A stretch of DNA of 64,000 bases from VAZQ01 sp050179645 (GTDB lineage Bacteria > Pseudomonadota > Alphaproteobacteria > Rhizobiales > Xanthobacteraceae): the NCBI GenBank assembly GCA_050179645.1, contig JBFXEX010000007.1, forward strand, positions 13,024-77,023, given 5' to 3'. The notes beneath the pieces are model-generated. The model was given only the letters and a program-made list of their open reading frames with translations, made no database searches and had not been told where the DNA came from. The position numbers and the translations under genes were made by a program. Below are positions 60,280-64,000 of the stretch, piece after piece; positions within the stretch are counted from its first letter, which is position 1, and the number at the start of each line of letters is the position of its first letter.

Positions 60280-61923
60280 TCAGGAGGCAAGTTCGCGCGC
60301 CGCTTCGCTTGCCATCCGCCGCAGCTCGAACCGCTGCAGCTTGCCGGTCTGGGTGCGCGGGAGCGTCGTGACATATTCGATGGCGCGCGGATACTTGTAG
60401 GGCGCAATGGTTTCCTTGACGTAATCCTGCAAGCCTTTGGTCGTTGCGGCATCGCCCGCATGGCCCGGCCGCAGCACCACATAGGCCTTCACGATCTGCC
60501 CGCGGTCTGGATCGGGCGCGCCAACCACGCCACATTCCGCCACCGCGGGATGCGCGAGCAGCGCGGACTCGACCTCGGGTCCCGCGATGTTGTAGCCGGC
60601 CGACACGATCATGTCGTCGGAACGGGCCTGGTACCAGAAGTAACCCTCGGCATCCATCAGGTAGGTATCGCCGGTGATGTTCCAGCCGTCGCGGACGTAT
60701 TGCGCCTGGCGCTTGTCGGCGAGGTAGCGGCAGCCGGTCGGTCCGCGCACTGCGAGGCGGCCGACGGTGCCGGGTGGCAGTGTGCGGCCGTCGTCGCCGA
60801 CCACGCGCGCCTCGTAACCGGGCACCGGCCGGCCGGTCGAGCCGGGCCGGATCTCGTCCTGCGGCGAGCCGATGAAGATATGCAGCATCTCGGTCGCCCC
60901 GATGCCGTCGAGGATGCGCTGGCCGGTGGCGGCGTGCCAGGCTTCGAACGTCGCCTTCGGAAGCGCCTCGCCGGCCGACACCGGCTTGTGCAGGCAAGAG
61001 ATGTCGTGTTCGGCGAGCTTGCCGAGCATGGCGCGGTACGCGGTCGGCGCAGTGAAGCAGACGGTGGCGCGATATTTCGCGATGGCGGCCAGCAGGTCGT
61101 CAGGCCCGGCACGCTCCAGCAGCACGCTCGAGGCCCCAACGCGCAGCGGAAACAGCACCAGCCCGCCAAGTCCGAACGTGAAGGCAAGCGGCGGCGAGCC
61201 GATGAAGCGGTCGGTCGGCTCGGCGCGCAACACGTGCCGGCCGTAGCTGTCGCAGGTCGCCAGCATGTCGCGATGAAAGTGCATCGTGCCCTTCGGCTCG
61301 CCAGTGGTGCCGGAGGTGAAGCCGATCAGGCAGATGTCGTCACTCGCGGTATCGCAGGCGGTAAAGTGCTCGTAGCCCGGCTTCTGCATCATGACTTCGA
61401 GGCTGTCGGGCGTGCCGCCGCCCCAGTAGACGACACGATGAAGCTCGGAGGCGAGCGCGCGTGCCTTCTCCATCTCGTCGGCAAGACGATGGTCGCACAG
61501 CGCGAGGCCGATCTTCGCCTTGGCGAGCGGGTAGCCGATTTCCTTTGCACGCAAGAGCGGCATGGTCGCCACCACCACGCCACCTGCTTTGATGACGGCC
61601 AGATAGGCCGCCACCATCGTGGGGCTGTTCGGACCGCGCAGCAGGACGCGGTTGCCGGGGACGAGCCCGAGATCGCGGGTCAGGACGTTGGCGATGCGGT
61701 TCACGCGCTCGCCGAGCTGCGCATAAGTGAGACTTTCCGCCGGCGAGATCAGGCACGGGCGGTCGCCGTCGCCGGACGCAATCCAGCGATCGAGCAGTTC
61801 GGTCACGCAATTCAATCGATCGGGATATTGCAGCCCGGGCAGATCAAACATAAAGCCGGGCCACTGCGCCGGCGGCGGCAGGTTGTCGCGCGAGAAGGTG
61901 TCGCGATGTGCCGAGGGAATCAT
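60280..61923 (-). CDS. AMP-dependent acyl-CoA ligase, 2-aminobenzoate/benzoate type
   Basis: A 547-residue adenylate-forming ligase with the phosphate loop GFTSGTTGEPKGTMH, the segment GSPPLAFTFGLGGLVLFPL, the adenine motif LDGIGATEML, NITGDTYLMDAEGYFWYQARSDDMIVSAGYNIAG and the C-terminal catalytic lysine in TQTGKLQRFELR. Close neighbours are annotated 2-aminobenzoate-CoA or benzoate-CoA ligase in related genomes. ATG 61923 has GAGAGGAG upstream. It lies between the acyl-CoA dehydrogenase and RidA genes, in one operon. Confidence 0.92.
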   Translation of the reverse strand: MIPSAHRDTFSRDNLPPPAQWPGFMFDLPGLQYPDRLNCVTELLDRWIASGDGDRPCLISPAESLTYAQLGERVNRIANVLTRDLGLVPGNRVLLRGPNSPTMVAAYLAVIKAGGVVVATMPLLRAKEIGYPLAKAKIGLALCDHRLADEMEKARALASELHRVVYWGGGTPDSLEVMMQKPGYEHFTACDTASDDICLIGFTSGTTGEPKGTMHFHRDMLATCDSYGRHVLRAEPTDRFIGSPPLAFTFGLGGLVLFPLRVGASSVLLERAGPDDLLAAIAKYRATVCFTAPTAYRAMLGKLAEHDISCLHKPVSAGEALPKATFEAWHAATGQRILDGIGATEMLHIFIGSPQDEIRPGSTGRPVPGYEARVVGDDGRTLPPGTVGRLAVRGPTGCRYLADKRQAQYVRDGWNITGDTYLMDAEGYFWYQARSDDMIVSAGYNIAGPEVESALLAHPAVAECGVVGAPDPDRGQIVKAYVVLRPGHAGDAATTKGLQDYVKETIAPYKYPRAIEYVTTLPRTQTGKLQRFELRRMASEAARELAS

Positions 61924-61989
61924 GGCTGTCGCTCCTCTCAGTCTGCAAGCCTCGTTTGCCACGCCAATCATCACGGCGTGTCTCACGCT

Positions 61990-63243
61990 TTACGCCGTGG
62001 CGCGCGTCGCGCCGCTGTTCCGGCTGCGCAGCAATTCGCGCGCGATCACGATCTTCTGCACTTCGGTGGCGCCCTCGTAGATCCGCAACGCGCGGACCTC
62101 GCGGTAGAGCTCCTCGACCTTGACGCCCTTGGTGACGCCGAGCCCGCCGAAGAGCTGCACGGCGCGGTCGATCACGCGTTGCGCCGCCTCGGTGGCGAAC
62201 ATCTTCGCCATCGCGGCTTCGCGGGTGACGCGCGCCGCGCCCAATCCTGATGCGCCGACATCCTTGGTCCAGGCGGCACGGTAGATCAGCAGTGCTGCGG
62301 CATCGACATCGCTGGCGCTGTCGGCGATCGCGGCTTGCGTCAGCTGCAGGTCGCCGAGCGGCGCGCCGAACAGCTTGCGGGTTGCGGCGCGTTCGACGGT
62401 TTCATGGAGCGCACGGCGCGCAAACCCGAGCGCAGCGGCGCCGACGGTCGAGCGGAAGATATCGAGCGTCGCCATCGCCACCTTGAAGCCGTCGCCCGGA
62501 TTGCCAAGGCGATGGCCGACCGGCACCTGCACGCCGTCAAAGGAGAGAGTGGCAAGAGGATGCGGCGCGATCACCTCGATGCGCTCGGCGACCGACAGGC
62601 CGGGCGTGTCGGCATCGACCACGAACGCCGACAGGCCGCGCGCGCCGGGACCTTCGCCGCTGCGGGCGAAGACGACGTAATGATCGGCGATGCCGCCGTT
62701 CGAGATCCAGGTCTTTGTGCCGTCGATTCGGACGTGCGACGGGCCGTCGGGCTTGGCGGTGGTGGCGAGCGCCGCGACGTCGGAGCCGGCTTCGGGCTCC
62801 GACAGCGCGAAGGCCGCGATGGCGCGGCCGTCACGCACCGGCGGCAGGTACCGCGCCTTGAGTTCGTCCGAGCCGTAGAGTGAAATCGCGCCGGTGCCGA
62901 GCCCCTGCATGGCGAAGGCGAAATCGGCGAGCCCGTCGTGCCATCCAAGAATTTCACGGGCCAGGCAGAGGGTGCGGACGTCAAGCCGCGGATAGAGCCC
63001 GCCGTAGGCGGACGGCACCGCGGCCTTGAGGAAGCCTGCTTCCCCCAGCGCCTTGACGCGGGCGCGGCAGGCGGCATCGACGTCGTCATGTGGCAATGAC
63101 GGTAGCGTCGCAGCAGCCCAGTGCGACAGTGTCGCAGCGAAATCGCGATGGGCGTCGTCGAAGAACGGCCAGCTCAATGTTTCGCCAAGCCCCGATTCGG
63201 CGGCGAGGTGCGATGCTCCGGAGCTTTGCGGCGCGGCGTTCAT
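61990..63243 (-). CDS. Acyl-CoA dehydrogenase
   Basis: A 417-residue flavoprotein with FALSEPEAGSDVAALAT (FAD/substrate), WISNGGIADHYVVFA, GRSVGAAALGFARRALH-like and the C-terminal VQLFGGLGVTKGVKVEELYREVRALRIYEGATEVQKIVIAREL, where the catalytic Glu sits in the IYEG region. It would oxidise an acyl-CoA to an enoyl-CoA, or in this aryl-CoA context a cyclic intermediate. The stop/start overlap with the MarR gene is four bases (ATGA on the minus strand), so they are coupled. Confidence 0.94.
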   Translation of the reverse strand: MNAAPQSSGASHLAAESGLGETLSWPFFDDAHRDFAATLSHWAAATLPSLPHDDVDAACRARVKALGEAGFLKAAVPSAYGGLYPRLDVRTLCLAREILGWHDGLADFAFAMQGLGTGAISLYGSDELKARYLPPVRDGRAIAAFALSEPEAGSDVAALATTAKPDGPSHVRIDGTKTWISNGGIADHYVVFARSGEGPGARGLSAFVVDADTPGLSVAERIEVIAPHPLATLSFDGVQVPVGHRLGNPGDGFKVAMATLDIFRSTVGAAALGFARRALHETVERAATRKLFGAPLGDLQLTQAAIADSASDVDAAALLIYRAAWTKDVGASGLGAARVTREAAMAKMFATEAAQRVIDRAVQLFGGLGVTKGVKVEELYREVRALRIYEGATEVQKIVIARELLRSRNSGATRATA

Positions 63244-63755
63244 CGTGACGCTCCGTTGCCGAGTGCCTTGCCGGCCGAGGCCTTGGTCTTGGCGAGGAGC
63301 TGCATCAGCGGCTCAAGCTCCGCATCTGACAGGCCGGCGAACATCTCGGCGATCCAGTCGCCATGCGTGCGCGCAATGGTGCGGAAGGTGCGGCGGCCCG
63401 CGGCGGTGAGGCTGACGAATTGCGAGCGGCGGTCGTGCGGAGAGGTCCGGCGCTTCACCAGCCCCTGCTGTTCGAGCCGGTCGACGAGGCCGGTGATGTT
63501 GCCGTTGGTCACCATCATGCGGCGCGACAGTTCGCCGAGCGTCATACCGTCAGGCGTGCGGTCGAGCTGTGCCAAGAGGTCGAAGCGCGGCAGCGTCACG
63601 TCGAAATGCTCGCGCAGCCGCCGGCGGACCTCGCCCTCGATCAGCGTGGTGCAGGTCAGCATGCGCAGCCACAGCCGCAGCTCCGTCTTGTGATCGTCTG
63701 GGCGCTCGGCGACCTTGGTCTCGGCATCCAGCGGGATGGCGCGCTCGTCCATCAT
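63240..63755 (-). CDS. MarR family transcriptional regulator
   Basis: A 171-residue winged-helix regulator: LPRFDLLAQLDRTPDGMTLGELSRRMMVTNGNITGLVDRLEQQGLVKRRTSPHDRRSQFVSLTAAGRRT holds the wHTH and wing. MarR proteins respond to phenolic or aryl-CoA ligands. ATG 63755 has GGAAG eight bases upstream. It leads the acyl-CoA dehydrogenase / CoA ligase / RidA operon and probably represses it in response to an aromatic intermediate, as BadR-like proteins do. Confidence 0.94.
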   Translation of the reverse strand: MMDERAIPLDAETKVAERPDDHKTELRLWLRMLTCTTLIEGEVRRRLREHFDVTLPRFDLLAQLDRTPDGMTLGELSRRMMVTNGNITGLVDRLEQQGLVKRRTSPHDRRSQFVSLTAAGRRTFRTIARTHGDWIAEMFAGLSDAELEPLMQLLAKTKASAGKALGNGASR

Positions 63756-63771
63756 CGCGATGCTTCCTGAA

Positions 63772-63913
63772 CCCTCCCCCCGCGAAGCGGTGGGGAGGGT
63801 CGGCGACGAGAGCGAAGCGAACGAGCCGGGGTGGGGGGCCTTCTTCGGTCGACGTGAAGCACCCCCCACCCCCGACCCCTCCCCACCACTCGCTTCGCTC
63901 GCGGGGGGAGGGG
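63772..63913. repeat. G/C-rich inverted repeat
   Basis: CCCTCCCCCCGCGAAGCG at 63772 onward is mirrored by CGCTCGCGGGGGGAGGG ending at 63913, with inner GAGCGAAGCG/CGCTTCGCTC. It lies upstream of the MarR gene and is of the same character as the palindromes elsewhere in the window. Confidence 0.8.
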
Positions 63914-63963
63914 AGGCGAGGCCGCCACGCTTGGAGTTGGTAAATTGAAGAGCAGCGCGCGCA

Positions 63964-64000
63964 TCACTTCACTCCGCCGGCGATGGGGAGTGGCGTGCCG
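63964..64000 (-). CDS. 3' end of an unidentified gene entering from the right
   Basis: On the minus strand the last bases read GTPLPIAGGVK followed by TGA at 63964-63966. This looks like the C terminus of a gene whose body lies beyond the window, co-oriented with the MarR operon and possibly part of the same cluster. Too short to identify. Confidence 0.4.
   Translation of the reverse strand, partial: GTPLPIAGGVK

Overview
The window is GC-rich DNA from an alphaproteobacterium, most likely Rhizobiales near Bradyrhizobiaceae/Xanthobacteraceae. The evidence is a SciP (DUF1153) gene, a PmtA-like phospholipid methyltransferase, an alphaproteobacterial-type elongator tRNA-Met, FixJ-type regulators, many catabolic dehydrogenases, CoA ligases and TRAP components, and many palindromic intergenic repeats. 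No rRNA, CRISPR array, transposase, integrase or phage gene was seen.

Layout. 1-0.9 kb: 3' end of a luciferase-like monooxygenase. 0.9-5.7 kb: a promoter and tandem glycine riboswitch ahead of gcvT-gcvH-gcvPA-gcvPB, with the P protein split in two. 5.7-8.7 kb: an Lrp/AsnC regulator divergent from a one-chain E1-like 2-oxo acid dehydrogenase. 9-10.9 kb: two alpha/beta hydrolases, the first frameshifted. 11-13.7 kb: a sensor kinase / FixJ regulator / lone receiver operon. 13.9-18 kb: AraC regulator and an EmrAB-like efflux pair whose membrane-fusion subunit is frameshifted. 18-39 kb: a large catabolic region (benzoate-type CoA ligase, UbiD-type decarboxylase, HpaB-type flavin monooxygenase, MmgE/PrpD, Rieske oxygenase, several dehydrogenases, GMC oxidoreductase, CocE-type hydrolase, Gfo/Idh/MocA and aldo/keto reductases, two substrate-binding proteins without permeases). 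39-43.3 kb: small membrane and exported proteins, tRNA-Met, a candidate small RNA, a 58-residue ORF, PmtA-like methyltransferase and MnmA. 44-49.1 kb: TRAP transporter followed by an alpha/beta hydrolase and a luciferase-like monooxygenase. 49.4-53.7 kb: L,D-transpeptidase, HbpS/GlcG-like exported protein, FAD oxidoreductase. 53.7-56.1 kb: TrxC, methyltransferase, and fused remnants of a rhodanese and a zinc alcohol dehydrogenase. 56.1-59.6 kb: SciP, SDR, small proteins, cold-shock protein, anti-sigma-factor remnant, second candidate C-rich small RNA. 59.8-64 kb: RidA, CoA ligase, acyl-CoA dehydrogenase and MarR, which together resemble an aryl-CoA (perhaps 2-aminobenzoyl-CoA) catabolic operon entering from beyond the right edge.

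How the genes work together. The glycine-cleavage operon is a self-contained glycine-sensing unit. The 18-39 kb region and the two flanking clusters supply uptake (TRAP), CoA activation, ring hydroxylation, decarboxylation and side-chain oxidation for aromatic or related acids; their actual substrates cannot be read from sequence.

The least ordinary features are two putative small RNAs with cytosine-rich loops in front of intrinsic terminators, a palindromic repeat that supplies a stop codon inside a TRAP operon, and decayed genes carrying apparent one-base losses. At least some of those losses could be sequencing errors.
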